Positions 12,101 to 20,217 of a stretch of DNA of 53,388 bases are shown in pieces. Source of the stretch: Chloroflexota bacterium (GTDB taxonomy: Bacteria > Chloroflexota > Anaerolineae > Aggregatilineales > Aggregatilineaceae). The notes under the pieces are model-generated. The model did no database searches and was not told where the DNA came from. It saw nothing but the letters and a program-made list of their open reading frames with translations. Made by a program: the position numbers and the translations under genes. The stretch is taken from positions 1 through 53,388 of the forward strand of contig JAAYCM010000135.1 in the NCBI GenBank assembly GCA_012729765.1, in the 5' to 3' direction. Each line of letters starts with the position of its first letter. Within the stretch, counting starts at the first letter, position 1.

Positions 12101-12804
12101 CCGGGAGCATGGCCGATTTTCTGGCTCACGGCCTGGTAGACGTGGCCTACTTCTCGATCAACCTCGCGTTTGTGTTCTTCCTGTCGCTGGCGCTGCTGCT
12201 GCGCTTGACCAAACAGGCGAGTGATGCTGTAATCCAGTCCAGAGACAGCCATCTGGAGGGGAGCACCATGCGAGCCGAGATTAATAACGTGGTGGTAGAG
12301 CTGATCCAGGGCGATATTACGGACCTGGACGTAGACGCAATCGTGAACGCGGCCAATTCGCAGTTGATCCTGGGGGCCGGGGTGGCCGGGGCGATCCGCC
12401 GCAAAGGGGGGCCGAGCATTCAGGACGAGTGCCTCGCGATTGGCTACTGCGAGGTGGGCAGCGCCGTGATCACCGGCGCCGGCAATCTCCCCGCGCGGCA
12501 TGTGATTCACGCCGTCGGGCCGCGCATGGGCGAGGGCAGCGAGTCCGGCAAGCTGGCGAATGCGGTGCGCGCCAGCCTGAACCTGGCCGAGCAGCACAGC
12601 CTGCACAGTATCGCGCTGCCCGCGATCTCGACCGGCGTGTTTGGCTATCCGCTCGAAGCCTACGCCGATGTGATGCTGCGCGTGATCATCGACTATACCT
12701 TCGAGGACCTCGAAAGCTTACAGCATGTGATCGTCTGCCTCTATGATGAAACGGCCTTCAACGTCTTCGCGGCGGAATTCGAGAAGAAGCGGGCCGGGCT
12801 GTAG
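9106..12804 (+). CDS. Glycosidase-like / O-antigen-ligase membrane protein running in frame into a macro domain
   Basis: One open frame of 1232 codons holds three parts. After an N-terminal membrane segment (about 5-25), residues about 50-390 look like a clan GH-A TIM barrel, with WDEPN matching the acid/base region. About 410-520 is beta-rich. About 530-1045 is a multi-helix membrane region with O-antigen ligase (Wzy/WaaL) features, including QSRGAILLG and HPITGAGLDQF. The frame then crosses a linker of about 20 codons with no stop and continues into a complete macro domain (from 12268). The linker holds a promoter-like pair and a strong ribosome binding site, so two genes with a lost stop are more likely than a working fusion; a frameshift or sequence error is the other option. 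The start overlaps the previous stop (ATGA). Confidence 0.8.
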   Translation: MSARWTILIGCAILLAGSMVGALVTLDQRAERLRGWEDATETLALPERLPLAGVNVDLAQLAPDALDAELDRIAAAGFTWVRQSFLWQAIEPEPGEYDWAATDRVVAAVAAHDGLQLVVVLDGTPAWARHTLAPDHPFAPPASVADFGQFAGAVAARYAGSLAYYQVWDEPNLKSHWGGLDPRPAHYSAMLRAAYDAIHAADGEASVILAALAPTTETGPDNLSDVLFLRAIYEQGGRDAFDAAAGKPYGFDTGPYDRRVDADVLNFSRLILLREEMVRQGDATKPLWGSYFGWNALPDDWAGPPSIWGSVSPEQQEQYTREAFQRAAQEWPWLGGLIVQHWQPDAPADDPIQGFALAPVIDRWLERGPLLEADGLLPGLHPAQNAYADYRGEWQFGALGADTVIVDPGAVTDEMENRITVRFEGTGFALPTRRDDYMAYLYVTVDGEPANALPRNRQGEAFILLTAPRREPALDLIDVAEGLAPGLHTVEIVHRPIQGDDRWPIAGFGVGWEPDSAPYQRALLACAFIGGLALIGAGVTLWRTGWPRIPVLPLDTVRRSMEWLVSLLVSALVLVGMLLTWGDAMPSLLRRDPPALALTILTAGIAALSPAFVVTLAALAVLFVLVYNRPVLGLMLVIFWSAFFLSTLDLLIRLFAAVEVYLSLALVAVVLRALVEWARMRRIGYVRDSPRPRLHPLDGLALAWLALGVISLSWATYRGFALHELRVIMLGPVVFYALLRLTRLDRRDTVWLADALLFTGAAIAIVGLYLFVTGEAVVEAEGGTPRLIGLYGSPNGVGLYLGRCLPFALAYVLLPTGPWRRGYGVVVGAVMLLAVLLSQSRGAILLGLPAALAVVIGLWRGRRALLPLIGLAVIGVVALALLSLVLPRLADLAGNTALFRAHLWRSSISLIREHPITGAGLDQFLYLYRSRYLLPEAWAEPNLSIPHNILLNHWVNLGIFGVVIGAAFQIVFWRTLWQTYRRVQEMRDPLALALVLGLAGSMADFLAHGLVDVAYFSINLAFVFFLSLALLLRLTKQASDAVIQSRDSHLEGSTMRAEINNVVVELIQGDITDLDVDAIVNAANSQLILGAGVAGAIRRKGGPSIQDECLAIGYCEVGSAVITGAGNLPARHVIHAVGPRMGEGSESGKLANAVRASLNLAEQHSLHSIALPAISTGVFGYPLEAYADVMLRVIIDYTFEDLESLQHVIVCLYDETAFNVFAAEFEKKRAGL
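12205..12233 (+). promoter_or_regulatory. Promoter-like pair inside the linker before the macro domain
   Basis: TTGACC at 12205-12210 and TGTAAT at 12228-12233 are 17 bp apart. They lie within the last codons of the O-antigen-ligase part and 35 bases before the internal ATG at 12268, which would allow separate transcription of the macro-domain gene. Confidence 0.5.
12268..12804 (+). CDS. Macro domain protein (ADP-ribose binding), internal start
   Basis: From the internal ATG the product is 178 residues, the usual length of a stand-alone macro-domain protein. Motifs are QGDIT, VNAANS, the loop LGAGVAGAI and PAISTGVFGYP, which together shape the ADP-ribose pocket; the layout is closest to Af1521-like macro domains. 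GGAGGGG lies 6 bases before the ATG, a far better initiation signal than most in this window, and a promoter-like pair sits just upstream. Members of the family bind ADP-ribose or remove it from proteins or nucleic acids in the cytosol. The same codons are also read as the C-terminus of the long frame from 9106. Which product is made is open. Confidence 0.75.
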   Translation: MRAEINNVVVELIQGDITDLDVDAIVNAANSQLILGAGVAGAIRRKGGPSIQDECLAIGYCEVGSAVITGAGNLPARHVIHAVGPRMGEGSESGKLANAVRASLNLAEQHSLHSIALPAISTGVFGYPLEAYADVMLRVIIDYTFEDLESLQHVIVCLYDETAFNVFAAEFEKKRAGL

Positions 12805-12811
12805 CTGGCCG

Positions 12812-12840
12812 GTGAGCGTGCTGCGGAAGTGTGGTACACT
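12812..12840 (+). promoter_or_regulatory. Possible extended -10 promoter for the decarboxylase gene
   Basis: TGG-TACACT (−10 at 12835-12840, with the TGn extension) lies 17 bp from a weak −35 (GTGAGC at 12812-12817), in the only gap (12805-12896) between the macro domain and the next start. Confidence 0.35.
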
Positions 12841-12896
12841 TTGGCGTCGCTTAAATCTGGATTTCGAATCGTCAAACGCGTGAAAGCGAGCAGGCT

Positions 12897-13832
12897 ATGA
12901 GGATTTTGATCACGGGTGCCGCCGGTTTCCTGGGGTCCCATCTGTGCGACCGGTTTCTGGCCGAGGGACATGAAGTCGTCGGCATGGACAACCTTCTGAC
13001 CGGCAAGATCGAGAATATTGCCCACCTGGCCGGCCACGAAAACTTCACCTTCATCAAGTACAACGTCACCAGCTACATCTACATCGACGGGCCGCTGGAC
13101 GCGGTGCTGCACTTCGCTTCCCCAGCCAGCCCGATCGACTACCTGACCTATCCGATCCAGACGCTCAAGGTCGGGTCGCTGGGCACGCATAACGCGCTGG
13201 GCGTGGCGCTCGCCAAACAAGCACGCTTTCTGCTGGCTTCCACCTCCGAGATTTACGGCGATCCGCTGGTGCACCCGCAGACCGAGGATTATGCCGGCAA
13301 CGTCGATACCATCGGGCCGCGCGGGGTGTATGACGAGGCCAAGCGTTTTGCCGAGGCGCTGACAATGGCCTACCACCGCGCGCACGGGGTCGAGACGCGC
13401 ATCGTGCGCATCTTCAACACCTATGGCCCCCGGATGCGCCTGGACGATGGGCGCGTCGTGCCGAACTTCGTCGGGCAGGCGCTGCGCGGCGAGCCGCTGA
13501 CCGTCTACGGCGACGGATCGCAGACCCGCAGCTTTTGCTATGCGCACGACCTGATCGAAGGCATCTACCGCCTGCTGCTCAGCGATTTCAACGAGCCGGT
13601 CAACATCGGCAACCCGAACGAGATCAGCATCCTGGAATTCGCACAGTTGATCAACACCCTGACCGATAACCCTGGCGGGATCGTGTTCCAGGAAGCGTCG
13701 CGCATCAAGGGCGACCCGCAGACGCGCCAGCCCGATATCACCCGCGCACGCACGCTGCTCGGCTGGGAGCCGACCATCGATCTGACGACCGGGCTGCACC
13801 ACACGATTCGCTATTTTCAGGAACGCGTCTGA
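12897..13832 (+). CDS. UDP-glucuronate decarboxylase (UDP-xylose synthase family)
   Basis: A 311-residue extended short-chain dehydrogenase. The N-terminal [10 protein letters not shown] (7-16) is the NAD-binding glycine motif, and YDEAK (Tyr145, Lys149) is the catalytic pair. Features typical of UDP-xylose synthases rather than general epimerases are [37 protein letters not shown] followed by DGRVVPNF, and DPQTRQPDI near the C-terminus. The enzyme converts UDP-glucuronate to UDP-xylose in the cytosol, supplying a pentose donor. It sits between two O-antigen-ligase-type genes, and its stop overlaps the next start (TGATG), which fits a role in making a surface polysaccharide. The transmembrane segment of eukaryotic homologues is absent. 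Confidence 0.88.
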   Translation: MRILITGAAGFLGSHLCDRFLAEGHEVVGMDNLLTGKIENIAHLAGHENFTFIKYNVTSYIYIDGPLDAVLHFASPASPIDYLTYPIQTLKVGSLGTHNALGVALAKQARFLLASTSEIYGDPLVHPQTEDYAGNVDTIGPRGVYDEAKRFAEALTMAYHRAHGVETRIVRIFNTYGPRMRLDDGRVVPNFVGQALRGEPLTVYGDGSQTRSFCYAHDLIEGIYRLLLSDFNEPVNIGNPNEISILEFAQLINTLTDNPGGIVFQEASRIKGDPQTRQPDITRARTLLGWEPTIDLTTGLHHTIRYFQERV

Positions 13833-15301
13833 TGCAGGGATGGGCGGCGCGCCGCACGGAGCGGGCCAGGGGGCCGATCTGGATCGCCCTGGCCGCGCTA
13901 ATCGGCCTGGCTGCCGCGCGCCTGCCCGTGACGGCGTCCGGGGGCGGGCTGGCGCTGGCGGTGCTGGCGGCGGCGGCCCTGATCGAGCCGGTGCTGGCGC
14001 TGGTGCTGATGCTGGCCGTCGCCCCGCTGAAGACCCTGATCGAGACTGAGGCCGGGCTGGCGCTGCCCGCCGACGTGGGACAAATCGCGCTGGCGCTGGT
14101 CGTGGGCGCCTGGGCGGTCACGCGGGCGGCCCTGCGGCGCGCCGATCCGCTGCCGCGCACGCGCCTCTATCTCGCCCTGCTGCTGATCATGGCCGGGTTT
14201 GCACCCTCGCTGTGGGCAGCGAGCGTGCCCGGTGCGTGGCTGTCCGAATTCCTGAAATGGATCGAGATGCTGCTGCTGGTGCTGATTGTGCTCGACCTGG
14301 GGCGCGAGCGGCAGCGCTGGGCGTGGATCTCGTTTGGGATTGTGCTGGCGGCGGCGCTGCAAGCCGCGCTGGGGCTGTACGAGTTCCTGGGCGGGTCGGG
14401 TGCGCCGCACCTGTGGATCGCAGATTACCGCTACTTCCGCGCCTTCGGGACGTTCGGCCAGCCCAACCCGTTCAGCGCCTTCATGGGGCTGACGTTGCCG
14501 CTGGCGCTCGGTATGGCGTGGGGCTATATCCGGCGCGCGGGGCAGCAGTGGCGCGCAGAGGGCGGGCGACTCGCGCTGGCGCTGCCGGTGCTGTTCTATG
14601 GCGGGGCGAGCGGGCTGCTGCTGGGCGGGCTGCTGGCCTCGTGGGGGCGGGGGGCGTGGTTGGGATTTGGCGCAGCCGGGGTGGTGATGGTATTCTTTTC
14701 CCCGCGCCGCCGCTGGCAGGGCTTCCTGCTGCTGGCGGTTTCTGGTACACTGGGGGCGATGCTGGCCCTGGCCGGACTGCTGCCCGCCAGCATCGAGCAG
14801 CGTATCGTGAACACCGCGAGCGAATTCGGCGGTTTTCAGGATGTGCGCGGCGTGCCGGTCAATGACGAGAACTTCGCGGTCATCGAGCGGCTGGCACACT
14901 GGCAGGCGGCGATCAACATGGCGAATGCTCATCCGGTGATCGGAGTCGGGCTGGGCAACTACGAAGCAGCGTACCCGGCGTACCGCGTGCCAAGCTGGCC
15001 GCGCGCGTTGGGCCACGCCCACAACGACTATCTCAACCTGCTGGCCGAAACAGGCGTGATTGGGCTGGCGGGTTATCTGGCCGGATGGAGCCTGATTGTG
15101 TTCTGGACGCTGCGCGCGCTCCACCAGACCGATCCGGTTTTGAATGGGCTGGCGCTCGGCCTGCTGGGGGCGTGGACGCACCTGGCCGTGCACAGCCTGT
15201 TCGACAAGCTTTATGTCAATAACCTGTTCTTGCATATCGGCGTGATGCTGGGTTTGCTGGCAATCGCCTGCCGGCAGCGCCGCAGTGGACATCGTGTGTG
15301 A
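13832..15301 (+). CDS. O-antigen ligase / polymerase family membrane protein
   Basis: A 489-residue polytopic membrane protein, about 10-12 predicted helices. The Wzy/WaaL signature region is visible: SWGRGAWLGFGAAG in a loop-helix transition, a large external loop, then HPVIGVGLGNYEAAYP and GHAHNDYLNLLAETGVIGL. Such proteins join or polymerise lipid-linked oligosaccharides at the outer face of the membrane. The start shares bases with the preceding stop (TGATG) and its own stop overlaps the next GTG start, so the three genes form one translational unit. It is a second, smaller relative of the O-antigen-ligase part of the gene at 9106, without the glycosidase-like domain. Confidence 0.85.
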   Translation: MQGWAARRTERARGPIWIALAALIGLAAARLPVTASGGGLALAVLAAAALIEPVLALVLMLAVAPLKTLIETEAGLALPADVGQIALALVVGAWAVTRAALRRADPLPRTRLYLALLLIMAGFAPSLWAASVPGAWLSEFLKWIEMLLLVLIVLDLGRERQRWAWISFGIVLAAALQAALGLYEFLGGSGAPHLWIADYRYFRAFGTFGQPNPFSAFMGLTLPLALGMAWGYIRRAGQQWRAEGGRLALALPVLFYGGASGLLLGGLLASWGRGAWLGFGAAGVVMVFFSPRRRWQGFLLLAVSGTLGAMLALAGLLPASIEQRIVNTASEFGGFQDVRGVPVNDENFAVIERLAHWQAAINMANAHPVIGVGLGNYEAAYPAYRVPSWPRALGHAHNDYLNLLAETGVIGLAGYLAGWSLIVFWTLRALHQTDPVLNGLALGLLGAWTHLAVHSLFDKLYVNNLFLHIGVMLGLLAIACRQRRSGHRV

Positions 15302-15903
15302 AACGCATGGCATCGGACTCATCTAAAACCATCAGTCAGCCGCTTGGCAGCCGGATCATGGCCCCGTTTGGCCTGCTCAACCAGTTCATCCTGCGTCTCA
15401 GTCTGCGTTTCGGCGGCAGCAAGCCCAAAGAGCTGGAGCGCTTCCTCAAGTTCGCGGTGGTCGGCATCGTCGGCGCGATCGTGGACTTCGGCGTATTGAA
15501 CCTGCTGCAAAGTACGGTTCTGCGCCCGCACGATCCAGACGTGCAGCTTAAGGTCGCGCTGGCGACCGGCATCGCCTTTACCTCAGCCGTGACCAGCAAC
15601 TTCATCTGGAATCGCTACTGGACCTATCCCGACTCGCGCTCGCGCTCGATTCGCTGGCAGCTCGTGCAGTTCTTCATCGTTAACACGTTGGGGCTGATCT
15701 TCCGGCTGTGGTTCGTGAAGACGCTTTTCATCCCATTTGGCGATTTTGGAGCCGACATGCTTCATTCGCTGGGGGGGCATGAATTGGGCACCGCTGCCAC
15801 CCGCCAGTTGGGCACGAATATCGCGCAGTTCTTCGCCGTGTGGATCGTGATGGTCTGGAATTTCTTTGTCAACCGCTATTGGACCTATAGCGACGTTGAG
15901 TAG
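15298..15903 (+). CDS. GtrA-like membrane protein
   Basis: A 201-residue protein with four predicted helices in the GtrA/DPMS arrangement. FLKFAVVGIVGAIVDFGV forms the first helix, and both helix 2 and helix 4 end in NRYWTY, the typical GtrA motif (NFIWNRYWTY and NFFVNRYWTY). GtrA proteins are thought to help move polyprenyl-linked sugars across the membrane. The likely start is GTG at 15298, overlapping the previous stop (GTGA); an ATG at 15307 is the alternative. Helices 3 and 4 are separated by a longer loop than usual (about residues 145-170), making it longer than the typical 120-150 residues. Confidence 0.85.
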   Translation: MKRMASDSSKTISQPLGSRIMAPFGLLNQFILRLSLRFGGSKPKELERFLKFAVVGIVGAIVDFGVLNLLQSTVLRPHDPDVQLKVALATGIAFTSAVTSNFIWNRYWTYPDSRSRSIRWQLVQFFIVNTLGLIFRLWFVKTLFIPFGDFGADMLHSLGGHELGTAATRQLGTNIAQFFAVWIVMVWNFFVNRYWTYSDVE

Positions 15904-15912
15904 GGCAACCCT

Positions 15913-16287
15913 ATGGCTGAACATATTCTGATCGTGGACGACGATCCGCTGTTGTGCAACCTGTTCGAGATCACGCTGCGCCGCAAGGACTACGAGACGC
16001 AGGTTGCCTATTCGGGCAAGGATGCGCTGGAGTATGTGGAGTCAACCCCGGTCGATCTGATCCTGCTCGATGTCATGATGGCCGATCTCAACGGTTTCGA
16101 CGTGCTGCGCCGCCTGCGCGAGAATCCGGCGCTGAACACAATCCCGGTTGTGTTTCTGACCGCGCGCGTAGACGCGATCAGCCAGAAGACGGGGCTGGAT
16201 ATCGGCGCGGTGGAGTATCTGACCAAGCCGATCTCGCCGGAAGCGCTGCTGGAACGGGTGCAGGCGGTGCTGGCTGCGCGGAAATAG
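15913..16287 (+). CDS. Single-domain response regulator (CheY-like receiver)
   Basis: A 124-residue protein consisting only of a receiver domain. The acidic cluster is D9-D11, the phosphoacceptor Asp53 (LILLDVMM), the switch Thr83 (VVFLTAR) and Lys105 (YLTKP), so it should be phosphorylatable. It has no output domain and no kinase neighbour. It lies between GtrA and a glycosyltransferase in an apparently continuous operon (gap of 9 bases after GtrA), which hints at a link with polysaccharide output, but its partner cannot be read from the sequence. Confidence 0.92.
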   Translation: MAEHILIVDDDPLLCNLFEITLRRKDYETQVAYSGKDALEYVESTPVDLILLDVMMADLNGFDVLRRLRENPALNTIPVVFLTARVDAISQKTGLDIGAVEYLTKPISPEALLERVQAVLAARK

Positions 16288-16296
16288 CTTTCCGGC

Positions 16297-17436
16297 ATGG
16301 CGACGATCGGGATCGACTACACGGCGGCCTACGAGCAGGGTGCGGGCATCGGGCGCTATGTGCGCGAATTGATCCGGGCGCTGGCCGCCGAAGACGCGCA
16401 AACCCCCTACCGCCTGTTCGTCGCGGGCGCTTCTGGCCGCGATCTGCCCCCGCTGCCCGGCCCGAATTTTTCCTGGCGCGCGACACGCATCACGCCGCTG
16501 TGGTTTGCGCGCCTGTGGCACCGCCTGCAAGCGCCGCTGCCGGTCGAGACGTTTGTCGGGCGCGTGCAGCTTTACCACGCCACCGACTTCACCCTGCCGC
16601 CGACGCTGCCCGGCTGCCGCACGCTGCTCACTGTGCACGATCTGTCGTTCGTGCGCGCCCCCGAAACGGCGACTCCCGTCCTCAAAGCCTACCTGGATCG
16701 CGTCGTGCCGCGCTCGGTCCGGCGCGCCGATCATGTGCTGGCCGACTCACTGGCGACCAAAGACGACCTGATCGAGTTCTACGGCACACCGCCGGAAAAG
16801 ATTAGCGTGCTGCTGAGCGGGGTCAACGCGGAGTTTCAGCCGGTGCACGATCCCGCCGCGCTCAAAGCCGTGCGCCAACGCTATAATATACCTGAAGCGC
16901 CCTACATCCTGTCGATCGGCACCGTGCAGCCGCGCAAGAACTATGCCCGCCTGGTCGCGGCGCTGGCGGCGTTGGGACGGGAGTGCCAGGACGTGCAGCT
17001 TGTGATCGCGGGTGGGCGCGGCTGGCTGGACAGCCCGATCTATCAGGCGGTGGCCGATCTGGGCATGGCAGAGCGCGTGCATTTCATCGGCTTTGCGCGC
17101 GACGCGGACCTGCCGGCGCTCTATTCGGCGGCGGCGTGCCTGGCCTATCCGTCGCTGTATGAGGGCTTCGGCTTCCCGGTGCTGGAGGCGATGGCCTGTG
17201 GGACGCCGGTCGTGACGTCGAACGTGTCATCCATCCCGGAAGTCGCGGGTGAGGCGGCGCTGCTGGTCGATCCCTATGATGTCGAGGCGCTGGCCGGGGC
17301 GCTGCGCCGGCTGCTGAGTGATGAGGCGCTGCGGGCCGATCTGGTGGCGCGCGGCTTCGGGCAGGCGAGCCGCTTCACCTGGGCGCGGGCGGCAGCCGAT
17401 CTGCGCGCGGTTTACGAGCGTATACTGGAAGCATAG
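16297..17436 (+). CDS. Glycosyltransferase family 4 (group 1)
   Basis: A 379-residue GT-B fold transferase. The N-terminal part has the [10 protein letters not shown] loop that contacts the acceptor or donor. The C-terminal Rossmann domain has [16 protein letters not shown] and the retaining-transferase signature [18 protein letters not shown], with the EX7E glutamates, followed by [17 protein letters not shown]. It should transfer a sugar from a nucleotide donor to a growing lipid-linked glycan on the cytosolic face. It starts 10 bases after the receiver gene, without a strong ribosome binding site, and is the last gene of the polysaccharide block. Confidence 0.9.
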   Translation: MATIGIDYTAAYEQGAGIGRYVRELIRALAAEDAQTPYRLFVAGASGRDLPPLPGPNFSWRATRITPLWFARLWHRLQAPLPVETFVGRVQLYHATDFTLPPTLPGCRTLLTVHDLSFVRAPETATPVLKAYLDRVVPRSVRRADHVLADSLATKDDLIEFYGTPPEKISVLLSGVNAEFQPVHDPAALKAVRQRYNIPEAPYILSIGTVQPRKNYARLVAALAALGRECQDVQLVIAGGRGWLDSPIYQAVADLGMAERVHFIGFARDADLPALYSAAACLAYPSLYEGFGFPVLEAMACGTPVVTSNVSSIPEVAGEAALLVDPYDVEALAGALRRLLSDEALRADLVARGFGQASRFTWARAAADLRAVYERILEA

Positions 17437-17482
17437 CGGTACCATACACCAACCATCATCATTTATCTTGAGGAAGCACCCG

Positions 17483-17860
17483 ATGGGCGACAAACCGGCT
17501 GAGAAACCTGTCTTTATTTTCGATACGCGCGGCGACTGGCACGCCACCAAGCTCGGCGCTTTTCTGTTTAGCTCGCGGGGCGATTATGTCGGTTTTATTG
17601 AAGGCGAAGACGTCTACCGACGCGACGGCGAGTGGCTGGGCCGCCTGAGCAAGGATGGGCGTATCCTGCGCAAGCGCACCGAGCGCCACGACTATCTGCA
17701 CGCGCAGATTCCGCCCGCGCCGCCCCGGCCTGCCAATCTTCCGGCGCGTGCGCCCCTGCCGCCGATGATGGCCGAGATCACGTACAGCATCGTCGATGTG
17801 TTGGACGAAGACCCGGACATCTTCAAGCATATCTCCGACCTGAAACCCGACCTGGACTGA
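17483..17860 (+). CDS. Possible 4-fold beta-flower-like protein, 125 aa
   Basis: The N-terminal half consists of short repeated beta units of the type F-x-x-x-G-x-(Y/W)-hydrophobic, visible in VFIFDTRGDWHATK, SSRGDYVGFIEG, VYRRDGEWLGRL and SKDGRILRKR. This resembles the 4-fold beta flower family, whose function is unknown. A proline-rich linker (about 78-95) and an acidic C-terminal tail follow. ATG at 17483 is preceded by GAGGAAG at a good distance; the frame extends further upstream into the glycosyltransferase gene, but without a start signal. The thioesterase gene follows after 2 bases. Confidence 0.65.
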   Translation: MGDKPAEKPVFIFDTRGDWHATKLGAFLFSSRGDYVGFIEGEDVYRRDGEWLGRLSKDGRILRKRTERHDYLHAQIPPAPPRPANLPARAPLPPMMAEITYSIVDVLDEDPDIFKHISDLKPDLD

Positions 17861-17862
17861 GC

Positions 17863-18399
17863 ATGGCTGAAACCGAACATCCCCCCAAGCGCGTCGCGGA
17901 CTCGCGCGTCGTGCTGAGCACCCTGATGAATCCCGAACATGCCAACCCGTTGGGGAACGTGCATGGCGGCGTGGTGATGCGGCTGGTGGACGAGGCCGGC
18001 GGCCTGGCGGCGATGCGTCATTCGCGCTCCCCGGCGGTGACCGTCGCCATCGACTCGATGACGTTTGAGGAGCCGATCTATGTCGGCAACGTGATCACGC
18101 TGACCGCCGAACTGACCTACACCGGGCGAACGTCGATGGAAGTGCGCGTGCGAGTCGAGGCTGAAGACCCGCTGAGCGGCATCATCACCTTTACCAACAT
18201 GGCCTATCTCGTGTATGTCGCCATCGACCGGCAGGGGCGGCCCCGCCCTGTTCCGGCGCTGCTGGCTGAAACGCCGGAAGAGCAGTTGATGTTTGAGCAG
18301 GCCCGCGAACGCCAGCAGGAGCGCAAGCGCCGTCACGAGCGCGAGCAGGCCTTCCGCGAGCAGCATGCCGCCACCGAGCGAGGCCAGCAGGATGAGTGA
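17863..18399 (+). CDS. Acyl-CoA thioesterase, hotdog fold
   Basis: A 178-residue member of the YciA/BACH-type acyl-CoA hydrolases. The key segment NPLGNVHGGVVMRLVDEAGG matches the hotdog central helix with the catalytic Asp, followed by SMTFEEPIYVGNVITL and GRTSMEVRVRV, typical of the second half of the fold. The last 40 residues are a charged, probably helical extension rich in Glu, Arg and Gln (about 140-178) that is not part of the usual domain. It hydrolyses acyl-CoA to free acid and CoA in the cytosol; chain-length preference cannot be read. Its end overlaps the next gene by 8 bases. Confidence 0.85.
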   Translation: MAETEHPPKRVADSRVVLSTLMNPEHANPLGNVHGGVVMRLVDEAGGLAAMRHSRSPAVTVAIDSMTFEEPIYVGNVITLTAELTYTGRTSMEVRVRVEAEDPLSGIITFTNMAYLVYVAIDRQGRPRPVPALLAETPEEQLMFEQARERQQERKRRHEREQAFREQHAATERGQQDE

Positions 18400-19582
18400 T
18401 CTGCTGCCCGATCTCGGTGCGGGGGCCGAGCAGTCGCGCCTGTTGGAAATGCTCAACGAGAGCGGGGCGCGGCGCGTGCTGCGTACCCCGCCGCCGGACC
18501 TCGGCCTGGCGGAGCATCTGCCATTTCCCTTTTTTGCGATGGTCGGCCAGCTTGAGATGCGCACGGCCCTGCTGCTGTCGGTGATCAACCCGGCGGTGGG
18601 CGGCGTGCTGTTGATCGGGCCGCGCGGTACGGGCAAGACGACCTGTGTCCGCAGCCTGACCGATCTGCTGCCGTATATCGAGGTGAGCACCTGCCCGGAA
18701 GGCTGCCTGCCGGGCGATCTGGACGAGGACGGCAATCCCGATGTGTGCGCCGAATGCCGGCGCAAGCTGGCGGCGGGCGAGCCGATCACGCGGCTGGATG
18801 CGGTCAAGCTGGTGGAGCTGCCGCTCAATGCCCGGCTGGAAGACGTGGTCGGCGGGATCAACGAGCGGGTCGCCGTGCAGCAGGGGCGTGTCCGGCTGGA
18901 GCAGGGCATCCTGGCGCGCGCCGATCAAAATCTGCTGTATATCGACGAGGTGAACCTGCTCGATGACGTGCTCGTCGATGCGATCCTGGATGCGGCGGCG
19001 CAGGGCAGCTATACCGTCCGGCGCGGGGCGATGGTGGGCACCTACCGCTCGCGCTTCGTGCTGATCGGCTCGATGAATCCCGAAGAAGGCCGGCTGCGCC
19101 CGCAGATCATGGACCGCTTCGGGCTGCGCGTGCCGGTGCAGGGGCTTGTCAGCCGCGAGGAGCGCTTCGAGGTTTACCAGCGCGTGCGGCGCTACCAGAC
19201 CAACCGGCGGCGTTTTCTGGCCGAGTGGGCTTCGCTCACGCTGGCAGCCCAGGAAGAGCTGGCCCTGGCGCGCGAGCTGCTGCGCCAGACCGTGCTGGAC
19301 GATGAGGCGGTCGAGGTCGGGCTGACGCTCGTGCAGCAGTTGGGCATCGATTCGCACCGCGCGGAATATGCCATGTTCGAGGCGGCCCGCGCGCATGCCG
19401 CCGCCGACGGGCGCGACCGGGCCGATCTGCGCGACATCCGGGCGGTGGCCCCGATGGCGCTGCGCCAGCGTCGCAGCCCGTTCATGGCGGATTACTTCGC
19501 GCGGCAGATCGCTGAGGACGAGGCGATCCAGCAGCAGATCGATGCGCTGGTGGACCAATACGGCTGGGAAGACCCTCAATGA
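18392..19582 (+). CDS. Magnesium chelatase ChlI-like AAA+ ATPase
   Basis: A 396-residue AAA+ ATPase related to ChlI/BchI. Walker A is GPRGTGKTT, Walker B LLYIDEVNLLDD, sensor 1 LIGSMNPEEGRLRPQ, and the arginine-finger region DRFGLRVP follows. Instead of the usual ChlI loop after the first strand it has CPEGC and CAEC about 20 residues apart, a possible zinc site. The ATG at 18392 lies inside the end of the thioesterase gene and the stop overlaps the next ATG. No chelatase H or D subunit is nearby, so tetrapyrrole metalation is not supported by context; a MoxR-like remodelling role with a VWA partner is an alternative. Confidence 0.82.
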   Translation: MSDLLPDLGAGAEQSRLLEMLNESGARRVLRTPPPDLGLAEHLPFPFFAMVGQLEMRTALLLSVINPAVGGVLLIGPRGTGKTTCVRSLTDLLPYIEVSTCPEGCLPGDLDEDGNPDVCAECRRKLAAGEPITRLDAVKLVELPLNARLEDVVGGINERVAVQQGRVRLEQGILARADQNLLYIDEVNLLDDVLVDAILDAAAQGSYTVRRGAMVGTYRSRFVLIGSMNPEEGRLRPQIMDRFGLRVPVQGLVSREERFEVYQRVRRYQTNRRRFLAEWASLTLAAQEELALARELLRQTVLDDEAVEVGLTLVQQLGIDSHRAEYAMFEAARAHAAADGRDRADLRDIRAVAPMALRQRRSPFMADYFARQIAEDEAIQQQIDALVDQYGWEDPQ

Positions 19583-20217
19583 GCGGCAGGCGAGCGTGGT
19601 GGGCTGTGATCGGCGTACTGGTAGCGCTGGGGTTCTACTACGCGCCCTGGTTCACGCATCCAACCGCCGCCTTCACGATGAACGCGTTCGATCTGGCCGA
19701 GTGGTCGAGCCTGCATCCCGCCGTGCGCAGCAGCTCCCCGCCAATGCTGACCAGCCTGCTGCTGCGGCTGCCACATGTGCTGCTGGTGGCGGCACTGGCG
19801 CTGGCGGCCAACGGCCTGCCGGATGTGCGCGCCCGCTGGATTGTGCGCGGGCTGGCGCTGCTGCTGGCGCTGCGGATGGTGCCGCCAACCGATTTTTTCA
19901 GCGGCGCGACCGATGACGGCAACTATCGCCAGCTTGCCCTGCTGACCGCCGCCGGGCTGGGGCTGGCCCTGGGCGCGATCGCGGCGGTGCGGCTTGCATG
20001 GCGCGCGCAGGCGGCGCTGCTGATCGTGGGGCTGGTGGTGGCGGTGGTGGCGGGCTGGATGGGCCTCGCGCGGGCGGGGGTGCTGCTCGACAACTTCGAG
20101 ATCGAGGTTGCGACCGGGGCGGGGCCGGTGGGCCTGAGCGTGATCGCGGCGGCACTGGCGGTGGCAGCGGTGCTGTGGGGCAGGCCGCCCGGCGCGATCA
20201 AATCAAAAGGCGATTGA
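19579..20217 (+). CDS. Multi-pass membrane protein of unknown function, 212 aa
   Basis: Five or six hydrophobic helices fill this protein (about 8-25, 60-80, 88-103, 121-141, 145-168 and 186-205), with a periplasmic-looking loop after the first helix. No motif of a known family was recognised. The start overlaps the stop of the ChlI-like gene as ATGA, so the two are very likely made together, and the membrane protein may anchor or be the target of the ATPase. It is the last gene of the unit that begins at 17483; the 100 bases to acpP show only a weak 5-bp inverted repeat. Confidence 0.75.
   Translation: MSGRRAWWAVIGVLVALGFYYAPWFTHPTAAFTMNAFDLAEWSSLHPAVRSSSPPMLTSLLLRLPHVLLVAALALAANGLPDVRARWIVRGLALLLALRMVPPTDFFSGATDDGNYRQLALLTAAGLGLALGAIAAVRLAWRAQAALLIVGLVVAVVAGWMGLARAGVLLDNFEIEVATGAGPVGLSVIAAALAVAAVLWGRPPGAIKSKGD

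Noticed and set aside
13898..15322. 474-codon minus-strand frame opposite the O-antigen ligase gene
   Set aside because: It is very rich in Gln, Arg, His and Pro, as expected opposite Leu/Ala-rich membrane codons.
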